From: Tubulanus polymorphus
Taxonomy: Eukaryota > Nemertea > Palaeonemertea > Tubulaniformes > Tubulanidae
NCBI RefSeq assembly: GCF_964204645.1
Contig: NC_134031.1
Coordinates: 16,055,307 to 16,119,306, forward strand
Direction: 5' to 3'
Length of the DNA stretch: 64,000 bases
Shown here: in pieces, positions 25,901 through 40,900 of the stretch
Layout of the letters: each line of letters starts with the position of its first letter
Position numbering within the stretch: the stretch's first letter is position 1
Translations under genes and position numbers: made by a program
Notes under the pieces: model-generated
Told to the model about the DNA's origin: nothing
Databases searched by the model: none
What the model saw: the letters and a program-made list of their open reading frames with translations, nothing else

Positions 25901-28900
25901 ATCGTTTTATTTCGAGTATAATCGTACATATACGTAGTAATCGTTTACGGGACTTAAACCCCTCTATTTCTAGACATCTTACCTTGGGGTTTGTGATCTA
26001 TTTTTATGCAGCGATAAAAATTCAAGAACAATTTGCATGTTTGATTATAACATGTATCGATGATAAATTACGAAACCTAGTCGCACAGCCGTGTATTAAA
26101 TGCATATTACTTAGAATTTGAATTGACAGCTGCGGAACTTTACTAACTCGACTAATTGAACGTGCAAAGAAACAAGATATCTTAGGAAGTTTCTAATGCC
26201 TGATATTGTCATCAAGCAGTTAGGATTTACCAAGGCGATTACTGTGTTTTTTTCAGTTTTTATTTCAAATGTGATCGATCTACAAAAGCGTGAAATGATA
26301 GTGAAAATCGACATGCAATGAAAGCCTACATACCTGGCAGTTTTTTAGGTTTAGCTAAGTGCGGCAAAGGGCAAGACAAAAACAAGTGCATCTATCATTA
26401 GTAACTTGTTCTAAATGACGTTTAAAATGTTTTCGTTGTTAGCGAATTTCGTATAGGCGGGTTATACAAAATGCGGACGACACGGCTATTGATTTCTACA
26501 TTCTAGCAGGATTTATGGTCGCCTGGTGATAACCACACATATCTACGTTAGGATGATGAGATTTTGATTTTTAAACAATTATGCATCTTCGGTTAAATGA
26601 TTAGGGAGTTAGTTGGACAGGAATAGTCTTATGGCACCCTATCATGGAAAGGCGTGATTTCTTATTCTGATTTCAACATGGATACTTCGAAAGTGTTATA
26701 AATGCAAAATATGTGCAGTCAAAGCTCGTTATAACGCCAGTCCTGGGACTGTTAAAATTTTGGCGGTATAACGAGCTTTGACTGTATGCGTGTGCAAAAA
26801 AGCTTAATCACAACGCCAGGCCATGGTGAAGTTCCATTGAGAGTAATGAAAGACCAAACAGGCGCATACCACCATTTTTTGCGATGAATAATATCTCACG
26901 CTGAAATGCTCGTTTTCAGCATAACTTACGGTAACATTTTCCATCCATTCCAGGACTGAAGCCTGGCAAACACGTACAAGCGAAACTACCCTGAGTGTTT
27001 GCGCAGGCCTGGCTGCATCCACCATTAGCTGCTGCGCATTCATCTATATCTATTGAACCCAAACAAGGACAACCAGATTGAATAAAACGAAATGACAAAA
27101 ATAGAAATTATATACCAATAAAAGAAGGAAACTTAACCGAACTCACTCGCTGGAGCAGAAAATCCAAAAATAGAGTAGGATTTCGAATTTTGACATACCG
27201 CTGCCAGTTTGAAATTTGGGAATTTACATTTGACTCTTGAGTTAGATATACTCTTACTCAGCTTCGGAGTCGAAATGTAACTAAAAATGTGGAACCTGGT
27301 TCGAAACCAGCTACAACTACTCCTGGACAAAATCAAACTAATATAAGGAGAAAGATAGGTAAAATAGTAGATGAACTATAGCAGCCACTATATCATCGCC
27401 TACCTTCACACGTTTTTTTATCTTGTCTCAGTCTGTACCCTTTATAACATTGACACCGAGCTTTTCCCGCGTAGTTGACACATTTCTGTTCGCAACCGGC
27501 GTTATTAACTTTACAAGGATTCACTTCTGTAAATAAGCGTTCGAAAAAAAGAACTCAGATAAAAAACTATAAGCTTAAGATTATATCGAACCCTTCATCT
27601 TCAAGAGTTCATTCACTAGGTCTTTTCTTTGGTTTCTCGTCAATTGACTTAATGTATGATTCAAGATTCGGAATGATTTAGATCCTGAAGTGTTTATGCA
27701 ATCTTCCAAAAGATTCTAAGTAATCTGCTTCATATGAAACGGCGTAATTATAATGTCATAATATCATCACCGATTACTTACGTATATTAGCATTTACATC
27801 AGCAACTTTTAGTGTAAATACTTTTGAAACAACATTCCGTGGATAACAAATGACGCAATTCGAATGCAAATTCAAAAAGCAACGTACGATATTCAAAAGA
27901 AATTGGTGCAAAAATAAATGAATGAAAGGGACTCTTTTATATACACCTACCCTCACAGGACTTAGCGTCGGCAGCTAGTTGATAGCCCTGATTGCAGCCA
28001 CATTGAAAATGTCCATTAAAGCCGGGCATGCAAAGCTGCTTGCATCCGCCGTTGTCAACGTGGCAACCACCATCCGCTAGATAACGAGGAAAACAGAAAT
28101 AAAAGGGTGGAAATAAAACAAAAACAAGGGGAGAGGGTGGGTTCGAGCGAGAGAGAGAGAAATTACTGAAAATTCTGCGAGGGCAAAAGAATGGCACTAA
28201 GACTACACTCCGTAACTATTGATAGGAAGGCAACAGCTATTGGAACTATTGACACGAAGGGAAGTGAGCATTATAATAAACTACTGAATTTAGCTTGTTC
28301 TTTTCTTATTTTCGACGGAGCAATTACATCCCTTTATACATAATTGAGTTTGCTTGCTGTATTGGCGTTAAGGGTCGGTTTCCTATTCAACTGTGTTAAC
28401 GCGGGAATTGGGCGATTCACGATAATTTGATTAATTAATGAAATGGGACTTATAGCCATCGTGGCGCGGTCAGATATACCGATTGATTTCTTTCCCTAGG
28501 GGGAAATAACTGATCGGACCGAAAGTTTAAACAGTGACCAGAAAATTCTTGTCTCATATGTTAATGGCTGAGCGTCTCCCGAGTAGCAACTGTTCGAAAT
28601 CTGTAAGCATCTTTTGGGACATGTTTATTCATAAGTTGTCAAAGATTTCGTCTGTTGGCAAATATGACCTTTCGCATGTGGGGGAGGCTGTAGAAAATTC
28701 ATATCGACCAGATATTCCTTCGTTTCTATATAGTATGATTAATGAAACATGGGAAATATATTCATTGGTAAATGTAGGCAAGACACTTCAAATCCGCACC
28801 CATTATTATCGAGATAGCAGGCGCGCCGAGCCGAAGTATTTTAAGAAGTCTATTAAAAGCGAAAATGCGTAAATCGACTTAATGGCTTTTGCTGTAAAAC

Positions 28901-31900
28901 TGATGCTGTACTCGGTCGATTTTTCAGACTGGCGAATTAAAGACGAAATCCCGTCGTGACCGACACAATAGCCACGACTCGAGGCAAAATCTGCCGAAAT
29001 TGCTTCCAACGTCACGAGTATGTATGCTATTCGAACAAACAACGAACGTCGATCATTCATCCGATTGGATTAGATCGGGAGATCCGTTGACATGGCTATT
29101 TGGATTAGTGTCGCAGAGATCAGTGAAACAGTCAACTAACGACGGATACACGCTTCACTTTGAAGTAGCCCATAGAACGACAATAGTTCCGCGTCCTGTT
29201 ATACTAAAAAAACGTATACCAAGAAATACGAGCGGGCTTCGATGAGAACTCGTGCGAACTACTATTGAACAAAACTACAGACTCCGAACCACTTCGCTGC
29301 TGAAATCGTTGGTGAACCCGAAACACGGCAAATTAGAGAAATCAAGGACAAAAAGAGCGGCACTAAATATAAATGCTCTCTTTTTTCTCACACTTTTCAC
29401 AGGGATATAGCAAATTATCAACTGCTGATATGAATTCTGATACATTATCTCTATACGCAGTGCAATAATTAACCGTTTTGTATCTCGTCTGTGACATAGA
29501 ATCATCAAACGCGCGCGACATACACTGCGGTCAGCATGACGCCAGTCATCCGAACAAATCGATGCCGCATAGATTTTTTAGACAGTCAGATCGACTGATA
29601 AACTTCCGGTTACATTTGCAGCGTCAAAAAATGTTTGACATCACGCGATTTGATCGCCTAAAGCCGGGGCTTCATGAATAGCGGCAGTGAAACTCTCTGC
29701 CGCTATGAGCCACGGAAAACTGAACTTAGAATCATATTACCGCCGTATCTTATTCTTTTTTCTTTTCTCTTTTTTTAACACCCTCAACCTGCTAAGCGCC
29801 ACGAAGGACATTATGAGTGGGTTTCTTTTTCCCAATGGGGAGAGACCAGAGAAGAACCTTCGACCAAGAAACTCTGTCGCCACCAGGGTTTGAATATCTT
29901 TTTCTTTCCGCCAGTTCCTTATTTATCATTTAAAAAAGCGATCCTAAATTTCAAGTATATCCAAGTTCATCGATTTCGATATGGGATTTTGCGCCTCAAC
30001 TTTCGAAAAAGTAAACAGCCCGATACTATAAAGGCGGGTGACGCGAAGCGATTGCCGACAGTTGTAAGGCCGACTTACAACCGTCTCAATGCTTATCATC
30101 GTGGTATTTCATATAATTAGTTTTCCGGTTTATCATCATTACATGCGTTATCTATGTAGATTTTCTTTAATTCATCGTTAAAGCTTATAGTACTTAATAC
30201 TAGAATACTTTTCGCCGAAAACTGTTTATCAAATATCACAGGGTCTTCGCCCGATCGATATTCTCTATCGAATTTGATTTCGAGTTCGATTTCTCTTTAA
30301 TCGGCGCATTAAAATCTCACGTCATCTTTCCGACGACAAAAACGGTCGATAAATTTAATCATTGTTTGGCAACGCATCTTCCAATTACTGATACGAAACG
30401 ACGACGGAAAATCTGTGACGTTTTCTTTCGATCCGTCGGCGTTATTGTTGACATCGGTGGCCAATCAGATTATAGGGTTTCGCAGACGCCGAATAAATCC
30501 AATACCGGGATACAGCGCCGAGGATCCTCCAGATTAATGGATAGCTACGTTGAACAAACAACGATTAAAACTGGCTATAATTGCGTTTTAGCCCAGACGA
30601 TGACAAAAATATCAACCAGCTCATTAGACTTTGTTCGTTGGAACTTTTCAAAATGCGAAGAGCCTTTCGAGATATTCGCGCTTCATATCATACTGTAATT
30701 GTGAACATCGCGTGCAGCGTTTTTATGACCCAAAATCGATACATATTCGAAATATAAATGGAAGCAATAATGTTGTCTTTTACGAGCTATGTTCGTATAA
30801 AAGGCGCTGACGTGAAGAGGTTCTTGAATCCGTCATACGAATTGTGTAACATGACATTATTTCGGAATAAATTCGATCGAATGCGTTATTCTGATATATC
30901 ACTATAATACAAAACAAGACCGTCTGGGGAAAATGATTTTCAGAGAATGTATACATGAACATGAACTGTATTTCGACTGGTAATATCCGGGATGCCGAAA
31001 CTTATGCTATATATTTGAAGCAATCTATGACCAAGTTTGAGCTCAGAGAAGTTTTCTTTAAAGATAAGCTTAGGTCTGCCTCTAATGGCCACCAAAGAAC
31101 CACCGAAGTCGGCTTACGTCTGGCTTTAAAGATGGAAAAATGTCCGCACAATCTTCAACGAATATCCTATTCAAAGATAATCAATCAACACGATATTAGA
31201 CAACGAATCGAAAAGAACATCACCGCAACCGCCTGCGAACCATTGAAAATAAAGAGATTTCACGGCGTATCGGCCTCATGGACTTGTAACTTGACAACGG
31301 TCGCTTCGATTTATAATATAAAGTCAAATAGCGGCGATAGAATTAATTTCATCGTATACTAATACATCGTACTGGGAATAAATATCGACTTGTGATTCGC
31401 GTATAATTCGATCAAGTAGTTCCTCCGATGCGGAGGGATGAGCGCATCAATTGTATCCGCTGCGGCTGCGACAAATTCCGGCGCCCGATCAGTAAATGCT
31501 CGAATCGATATCCCCGCCGCCATGGTTATTCGTCATTCGCTGTTGTCGATATGAAAGTTAGAAAAAAAGCCTAGCAAAATCCTGACATTTCTGTATATGT
31601 ATTTCTAATTCGCGTTTTGGAATGCATCGATAAGTTGTGTACTAGAGAAATGAATGTCATTACAGGGGCGGATCTAGGGTATGATTCAGGGAGGGGCGCA
31701 CCCCCAAAATAGGGCATATCATATGATTAAAATAAAAGGGCATTGGAAAACATTAACTCGTTTTTTTGGAGATACAGAGAAGAAGTTATAATTAATGAAT
31801 TTAAACTTATTTAGTGTAATGTTTCAATGTTTAATGTCAATTTAATGTTTTTGTTTTCCCGTAAAATTAAGGGCAACTTGATATTTTGACCCGCATCTGC

Positions 31901-34900
31901 ATTCAAGTAGGTACATGGTTACTAAGCTCAGGGGCCCTTCAAAAGTTGGTTAAAGTAAACCATCCTTACAGTGGAGTTTTGTGTCAGTTTGTTTGTTAAC
32001 TTCAACTTGTTATCTTCTAACTTATTTTTTCAAAAACTGCAGCTCCTGGGCTTTCTGGGTGAGCGCATCCATCCATGAAATCATTTACGATTCAGTGATG
32101 ATCAATTTAAGATGAAATTCTCATGAATCTGATGAATCTACTCATTATCACGTTACAGATATCTGAGCAAACCCAGCGTTGATGATATAATTAACCAGTT
32201 GAGTAGCGTTGCTTCATTTCACAAGTATTTCATATCATTGGACTGCGAGCTTTACTGCTGCTGGGATCAAATGATAGTCGTACTATGCGATAATCCCATT
32301 CAGGGTTTCTCAAACGTATCATTGATAATCATTTCTGCCTAGGTTTCCAGAGAGCGAGGCACTGATTGGTCTATATCGAGAAATGAATCTTCTGATTGGT
32401 TAATGAGACTGTTGATTATTGGTTGAAGCTAATCCCTGATTGGTTGTTATCGACTGGTCTCGTCGGGGGCTATCGAGAATTCAGAGGTGAAAACTGAGTC
32501 ATAACTTGTTATGCAGAGTGATCTAGGGGGTTTGTTGATATGTTTTTCTTGAGATTGTGTCAGTAAATAACACTGTCTGCAAACCTCGACCGCGAGATAC
32601 TGTAAAAAAAATCGCCTGAAATCACGATTTATGGGACGGGTTTATTGATGAGTCGAGACTCAAACGCAGACGAACTTTCTTCATCTCTTTCACAATCGAT
32701 ATCAACCAGTTTGATAACTTTACGACCGCCGCGAGATCGCGCAGAGAAAATCATACGCGCTCTGATTTTTCATTTCTCAGAAAAATATTTTCCTTTCTTT
32801 GATCCCGTTCATTCGCATTGATTAATGGTGGCCATTACTGTGCGAAAACTGCGAATGAAAGAATTATTGCTGAATTTGAAAAAATCCATTTCGTAACAAT
32901 TTTTCTGAATCATAGAACGCTAATAAAGATTTTTTCGAAAAGCATCTATTTAGCAGGGCTTTTAATTTTCGAAAACGATTTGGTAAATATTGAATCGATC
33001 GGAGCAGAAAGAAATTATATGAAATGATGAATTTCAATGAGCGTAATTTAAAAAAGATCCGTTCTTACGGTAACCCGTCAAAACGTGGCAGAAATGTTCG
33101 ACTTGCCGCGAATGGATTAATGTTTGCTGATCATTATATTCTCGAGAGATGCTCGATCGTGATTGGTTGACACCGACGTTGTTTAATCAGACGAGATTGG
33201 ATTAACCTGACTTTATGGGACAAGAGTAATCTCCCTTATCTCGTCACAGAGACCGTAAAAATAACCGCCGAGTAACCCCCTAATTTATCAACGCGGCTAT
33301 ATCCACAATCGGACACGAAAATGACAGCGTATTTCTCAAAGATACGATCACAATTCTAATGAAGTGCGGGATGAAATAAGATAGGTATCCCCATTAGTGG
33401 AGTCCTTGAAGAGACAAGCGATGCAATATTACTTACTACATGTCATTCGTTACATTAGATGTCCACGTCGACGCGAATGCAGCATTTTGACAGACGATTC
33501 ATGAGAAATATTCCGCAAGCTCTTAAACGGTCCCCAGCTATTTATCGCCGCAATTTAATATTCACGAAACAAGATCCTTGGTGGAGGCCTATTTGCAGCT
33601 GGTTGGCTCTAGAACTTAATTTTTCATATTTTCAATGGTATAAGTAAGTATAGGGCCTGTATTTTGTATTTTGTAATTGATGTCAGAAGACCTACGTATA
33701 TGAGGTGTATGAAAAGTAAGACAGAACAAAAAAGCGAAACGCACTTATTTTCAATCGACTGTATACGCGCTGATTGAGTTTGACAACTTCGGATGTAATA
33801 GAATAACGTTATCAGTTGATATTAGAGAAGTCAGCGGTGAAATAGAAACACAATACAAGCTACTGTTTCAAAAACAACAAATGACGCCAACGCATTAACA
33901 GCAACATATATAGCGACTTCAAAATAAAACCCGCTCTGTTTACAAGTATGGAACATTTTTACGATCATCGAAAACATTAAAAGCTGGTGAACATTGCCTT
34001 AGGAGGAAAACATGTTTCAAGATCGCAACTGTCTCTTGGCCACCCACAGAGAAACACTTAGTTCGTAGTTTGTATAGGTTTAGTCAGGGCCATCGACGAC
34101 ACGATCTTCATAATCGAAGAAATTGAAGACCTCTGATGAAATTTTAAGGACATTAACGTAACATCGAGGGGATTGACCCTGATTCATTAACCACCGAAGG
34201 ACGGACATAACTGGCCGAATTCTGCGTAATCAATAATTTAGGTAACTAGGTTTGTTGTGTGCCTAATCAAAACGTTTCTAATCTACGAATCAATCGGTGT
34301 TAGTTGATACGAAACGTTCGCCATTCGTATCACACCTTGTTAAACGTTATTTGACAACGATTTTGATTTCGACGCCGATTACAAGACCAATATCGAACAT
34401 CGGTAGTTCGTATTTCAAAAGTTTCAGCAAATGTTTATGTTTGACACTAAACTGTTTGATATCATATTCGTGTAAATATTTTCGTATGGCTCATTGTTGT
34501 TATTTGACTTCCTTATTACGAGTTCATTAAGGCTAGGATTGGAGACCTGGGCCTCGCGTTAAATTTATACAGCCAGAAATTGCAGATCTCAATATGATTA
34601 AATCAAATTATGTATTTCTGACAGATTCAATCTAATATACCGATTATTCTGGAACAATTTTCAATGTTATCTATTTTCAATTGTTATGTAACTTGGTAGT
34701 ATCATGAATGGGGTGTAATGTGTATGGATGTGAGTGTGTGGCCGATTGGGCCTTCTAGGTCATAAGTTTCTTTTAACTTCACCAGTCGCCCAACGTCTTT
34801 TTACAATATTTTGTATAATCTTTGCCACTTCCTATTGTAATTTAATTTGTGAGTAAACATTATCATTATTACAACTCTCAATGAAAAAAAGTTAATGATA

Positions 34901-37900
34901 GAATATTTTTAGATACTATCCATCGCTTATTGAACTCTAACTTGTTATTGTTCGTTTATTTAACAAGAACCTGTACATTCCATAAATGAAGAGAACAAAT
35001 AAATACATCCATCAAAAAGCCAATACCACGAAGTATTGAAATGATACGTACATTGAGAAAATAAACGCTTATATGTATTCAGCATATAAGAAATTCAAGA
35101 AATCGAACAGATTTTGTTGAGAACGAAAGTCGGAGAAAGGCTTAGATTTTCATATCGAATAGGCATCTAGATAGGAGAACCTATGGATCTATAGGTTTGG
35201 GATAGGTTATTGCTAAAAAAAGGTAAAGAGGAGCAAAGGAACGAAATAAATTCTAACTTACGGACACAGGATCTTCTGTCTGGACCGAGTCGTTGTCCAG
35301 CCGGACACTCACATCTGTAACCACCGTGAGTGTTCACACACCTACCCTGACATCCTCCATTCGCTTTGGCACACTCGTCAACATCTGGAAGTAAAACTCA
35401 ATACGATAATACCATAAATATTGATATGAGAATCGTCTTGGTGAAGATAAAATTTCTTTAGACTTTCTGAATTTTGAATGCCCAAGTCAAATATGGATGC
35501 GAAAAGTGGGATATGCCATTACTGGATAACTAGGATATTGGGAGAGATATTTTGCATAATAGTTCTTAGATTAAAGATGTTCTGGGTCATCCATGCATAT
35601 AGTAAAGAAGCTGAAAACCATAAATGATAAATGATACATTTTTTCAGCTTCATTGGACATGCTGGCTTACGATGGAATGATACGTTGATATCATAAAGAC
35701 TATATAGGAATTATTTGTTTTTATAGTCTATCATAATACTTTTGTTCGGTGACAAGACAGTGATAGCTGTGTCAGATATTTCTGAGAAATGTTAGTTCCA
35801 ACACCACGGACGAGTATAGTAACATGATGGAGCCATTACCAGAAATACAGGTCTGCTAGTGAGAGGTAAGTCCTCAAATGTGATACTAGTGATTCTCGAG
35901 TCGACTGATTACAGATACAATCTACGACATCTTTTCAACTATATCAGTCAACTCTTTGGCCCTAAGCCCCCACTGCATTTTTGGAAATGGCTCCACATTT
36001 CATTAACACAGGGAACACGGCACTCAGCGGACATTTTAGAATCACGGCAAACAAGGTTAGTTTTTACTTTTCGTTTAGCGATGCGATACCTTTACAATGA
36101 AAGCCATCCTCGGCCAATAATAACCCGGTCGGGCATTTACAAACGAATGACCCGACCGTGTTATGACACGTTATTTCGCAGCCTGCGTTATTCTCAGCAC
36201 ATTCGTTTACGTCTAAAATAGTAAATTTTTACAATCATTGAAATAATGACACGTGATGAACCATACGGAAGCCCATGTCTAAAGCCACGCGCTGCTTAGT
36301 CAGTTTTCGAATTGAAACAGTTTGAACTTTGATAAGGCGCTATAAAAATTTTCGAAACAGTTCAGACTGTCTAGAGGTTCAAATTTCTTTCACTACTCGG
36401 GACAATGATGGGCTCATCAAAATTATATGTGCAGCAGTATCGCTAAATCAGGTTTTCGAGTTCGATTTTTTTTCAAATTTTTGCTGATTCCAAATACCTC
36501 TCTACTGGCCGTTAATCGAGCAATTTCAGACACTGCGCCATTCATAGCGGCCTTATCAATCTCGGATGTAGTAAATTTGAAAACTGACTTTTTATATGAA
36601 GGCATCTGAATACATCGTAGCATTTTTGCAGCAGCAATGGTTAGCGCAGCCATGCAGCGAACCAGCGCCCGCTGGTCGAGGCAGTCAGTCAAGACAACGT
36701 ACACAGGATTCGGGCGCGGGCTGGATACCTTTGCAATGGATACCGTCGTAAGCTAATACGAGACCAGCTGGACATTTACAGTAAAATGAACCGATTGTAT
36801 TACAACAGTTCACTTCACAGCCGCCGTTGTTTTCAGCGCATTCATTTTTATCTAAAAACAACCAAACGGGAAAAACAACAAAAAGACACGACAACATCTT
36901 TTAAACAGAAAATGTTTTCTTTTTTCATACAGGATTTTCGTTGCTTCACAAATATTTTGGACACTTACCTTATGATATTCGGGGTTTGGGTGCGTATTTT
37001 TATTATCAATGGGGAATGATTTGGAAATTTATCCTAAATTGTGCACATCAAGCATAGTCATCTTTTATCTATATAATTTATGACATAACAAACTCTGGTT
37101 GATATAAAATCTTCAGAATCTTCGGAAAAAAATACCGCTGATTGTTTACTGATAGCCAAAGCACACGCTTTCATTTGGAACATTTTCAAGTATTTCGCGA
37201 AGAAAAAGTGGACGTTCTAAATTTAGCGAATGAATGTTACTGTTTACAAGTTTATGAAATAGATTCATTCTACCTGAAGTTGACTAACGCCTAGTATATG
37301 TAAAAACGAAAGTTCTTAAAAAGTTTCTTTAACTGTATATAAAAGTTCAATCGAAAAGTCTGCTAGATAGAACGTTCACTCATGCGTAATCTGGGTGTTT
37401 TAGTGGAGCATCCAATTCTGAATAAAATAAATGCGAACCTTAATATGTTAATAATGGGACTCGCTCTCTCTGAAGTGGATATGTATTTTCTAGGTATTTT
37501 AATGATTTTTCCTCCATACTGCGGCTAATTAGCATCGTTTAGCATAGAAATATTTCACCTGACCAGCACAAAAGCTTTGCCGCAGCATTCAGGAGAAAAT
37601 AAGTCGCCTAATGATAACGTGTAGAGTAAACCTAGTTGAGAAGTCCATAATTCAGTCCCGGAATCCAGCGTACATTACAGTTTTATTCTGGCGTTGAATG
37701 ATGCAACGAACTATGTTGATGTTAGCTTCGTCTGTACGGCTCTAATATAGAATCACTGACAAATATCATGATGTCAGTTTTGGTCTCGTTATGAGAATTG
37801 CAAGCAGGAATACACTCTCGTGAACCCGCATGGACACTCCTTATTAAGTGTAAAAGTGATATAAAGAAGCCGTATAATCCAGAGTGGTCTCATACAGATG

Positions 37901-40900
37901 AACGATCGTCTTAACAGTCCACTTCAACGCGATTGTTGGTCGATGTATATATACCCTGAGTAATGTCACCGTTTCTGTCGGCGTTGACTGTTAAAAGTAT
38001 ATCGACAAAAAATATCGATTTATGCACGAGCGTCTACTTTTCGAAAAAGATACGATTTATCAACTAAAAGCTTTTTCAAGTTGACACAAGTATGATGATT
38101 CATAAAACGAATCGGCAGAAAGGCCAATGAGGTCAAAGCTTCGATTGGGTAATTGCGCAATGTCGCGCTATTTCTGTTGATATTTCCCGAACGGAAATCC
38201 ATCAACATTCTGTGATCAATTCATTGATGCACTTTAAATTCCTAATAGACATCTCGTGAACTGCGTTTTCCTGTCGGTGTTGCGGCAACAGGCGCCGTCG
38301 GTATCGTGTCAGTCAGATTATATAGTTCAGATTTTACGGAGGGTAGGAAATTATTGGTATCACAAACAATAAGCATAAGGAAGCAAACTGGTCTACAACT
38401 CATTTGAAGAAGAAACCACACAGAAAACTTCAAAAGTTTCGAAAATGGCTCTTGGCATTATAGGTCGAAACGTCAATACGTCAACCCTCTATTAGTTTAT
38501 CTTCATAATTATGGGTTTTTCCAAGGGTCGAAAAGGAGTGCAAGGAACGTTTTCAATTTACAATTTGTGTCGATGTTGATTCACAGTTTTCACGGAAAAT
38601 GGGAAAGTCCGTAAATATTTACTGGCTCAAATCTTATAACGGCTCGGCTAAGTGTTGTGTTGATATTTACTGATTAATACAACATTGTATATCACACAAT
38701 AACACATACACAATCAAATTCAAAACCACGATAATTTCAGTAACTAAACATTTTGATATATAAGACCAGTCTGAGCCCGATCGGGTTCGACGAGAGCGTA
38801 TAGAAAAGGCTACGGGAAGTTCAAGGCACTTGACTCGGCTGGACCATAACTTCCTCCGAGTTCAATCAGCGCTGATATGCGGCAAATGTTAAATCCCCAT
38901 AACCTGATTAACTGTATATGTTAGAAATTCGATCAGTCATAACACTATATGATATCCAAAATCAGGGCCGCGGAGAAACTCTAGAATTCTGGTGGCTGTA
39001 TTTAGAATGTAGAGGACCTCCAAAAGTATATCCGTAGGAACATCACTTTACAAACTATTTACCGGTGCATCAGATGTTTATACGATGGAGACAGTTATAT
39101 TTTATATGATGCATTAAGAAAGCACGAAGAATGTACAACTTCAGGTTTCAAAACCAATGTTACTTTCATCGTGTAAACATTTTGCGGAACAAAAGTGATC
39201 CTCAAGGGCGATCAATCAGTCAGTAAAAAGTCTAGGTTTTGCCAGGTTTATCACATCAAATCCTTTTTAGCGAGCGGCTTACCGACGCGTTTACAAGTAA
39301 ACATTTACACAATGCTCGGTAATCTTTCTACAATCAATCAAAAATACATCAGAATTAACATTTTATTGTGACAACAACGCTAGGAATACGTTTTTAACAC
39401 CGGTAGAAATACAATTCAGTCTCTCAGGAAGGTTCTTTATTGGTTTGTGTTAATCTGTGACCGGCAATTTTGTTCCTATTCACAAAATCGTCGTTTTTGT
39501 TAGTCTTCTTTCCGCATAGACGTAAACACAAGTTTAAAAACACACGCAAGAAACAAACGAAGTCATAAATATGAAATCTACGCGTCTTGATGATGACGGA
39601 GGAACTATTTACGCAGGGTTTTAGTGGCGTGAAGTAGCGAGAAGTTACAAAAATAGAACATCTTGAACCTGTCCTATTAGTTACGCGTGTTGCGTAAGTG
39701 TCACTTTTACAACTTTTCCGCCGCGAAGAAATAAACCGGGTTTTCTGTAAGTTTGTATACTTTCCAGCGATAACTTCGCAATAACGTTAAGAATATATAA
39801 TATGCGCATTTAATAACCACTTTGAACAAGGAGAAAACGCGAATGAGTTTCTGATCATAGTACGTAGGTTTTTCCTTAAAAAGAAACTGAGCTAGCTGCG
39901 TGCCAACTTTCAATAACATGGGAACCTTTTTCTAAAGAAATCTGGCGACATTATCGGTGATTCATTGCACATTTGTCCGGTTTTGAATGAATAGGAAACA
40001 CCGCGTACGCTATTGTGACACTAGTCTGGTCAGCTCAGCAAGTTATTCATGTCACATGACGTACACACGCAACCGGTTTAGAAGTGGCCATTATCAAACC
40101 TGCGATATATATCCACTGCAGGTTGCTGTACCGCGCTACGCACGAACAGACTGACCGGACACCACCGTCAAATGACCAACCATACTTCGAATATTGATAC
40201 AAACTCTACTTCAAACGATGAAAAGGGATAGGGCTTGAATAGTACGAATTATGCTAAGATATGTTTCCAATATTCTCTCCTGTTTCCAGACCTCATCCAA
40301 GGCCTCTCGTGTGTGATTTTTTCCCACCTGACGATGGTGTTCAGGAAGCGTTTGTAGTATCAGTCAACTTTTATGTAAAGATTACTGTCATTTCATGTTC
40401 AGATTTTATCTCGAATTTGTATCGTCTAATTTGATAGATCTACTTAATCACGTAACAACAACTTGAAGGAGGTGAGATATATTACTGAAGGTAATGGACC
40501 GAAAAGCATCCTGTCGACGATTGTTAGTAAACAACGATAAATTTGTAATATTTCATGGAAATGTATTTTACAATGAGTGACTTCTGTATAGACAGAAGAA
40601 TATACAGAAATGGATAAAAAGGCTTTCAGCGCCAGTCGCAGTGGAAATAGGGAAAACAGAAAAAACTAAATCAACATGTACAAAGAAGCAATGAAAGAAA
40701 GTGATGGTGGCTGATTCGTATAGCAGGGATTTCTGGGACCTTTGTCATAAAAAAAAGGAAAATTGAAAACAACGGAATTACGATTCACAATAGTAAATGT
40801 TGAAATGAAAAGAAATTCATATCGCTTACCATATTGACACCTGGGTCCTTTGAATCCGGGGGCACATTGACACGGGTTATTCTGGTCGGCTGTACAGGTA

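Noticed and set aside
30955-31362. Plus-strand 135-codon open frame in the 7-kb MEGF6 intron
   Set aside because: No family resemblance, and no splice or poly(A) signals. In 64 kb read in six frames, a frame of this length can occur by chance.
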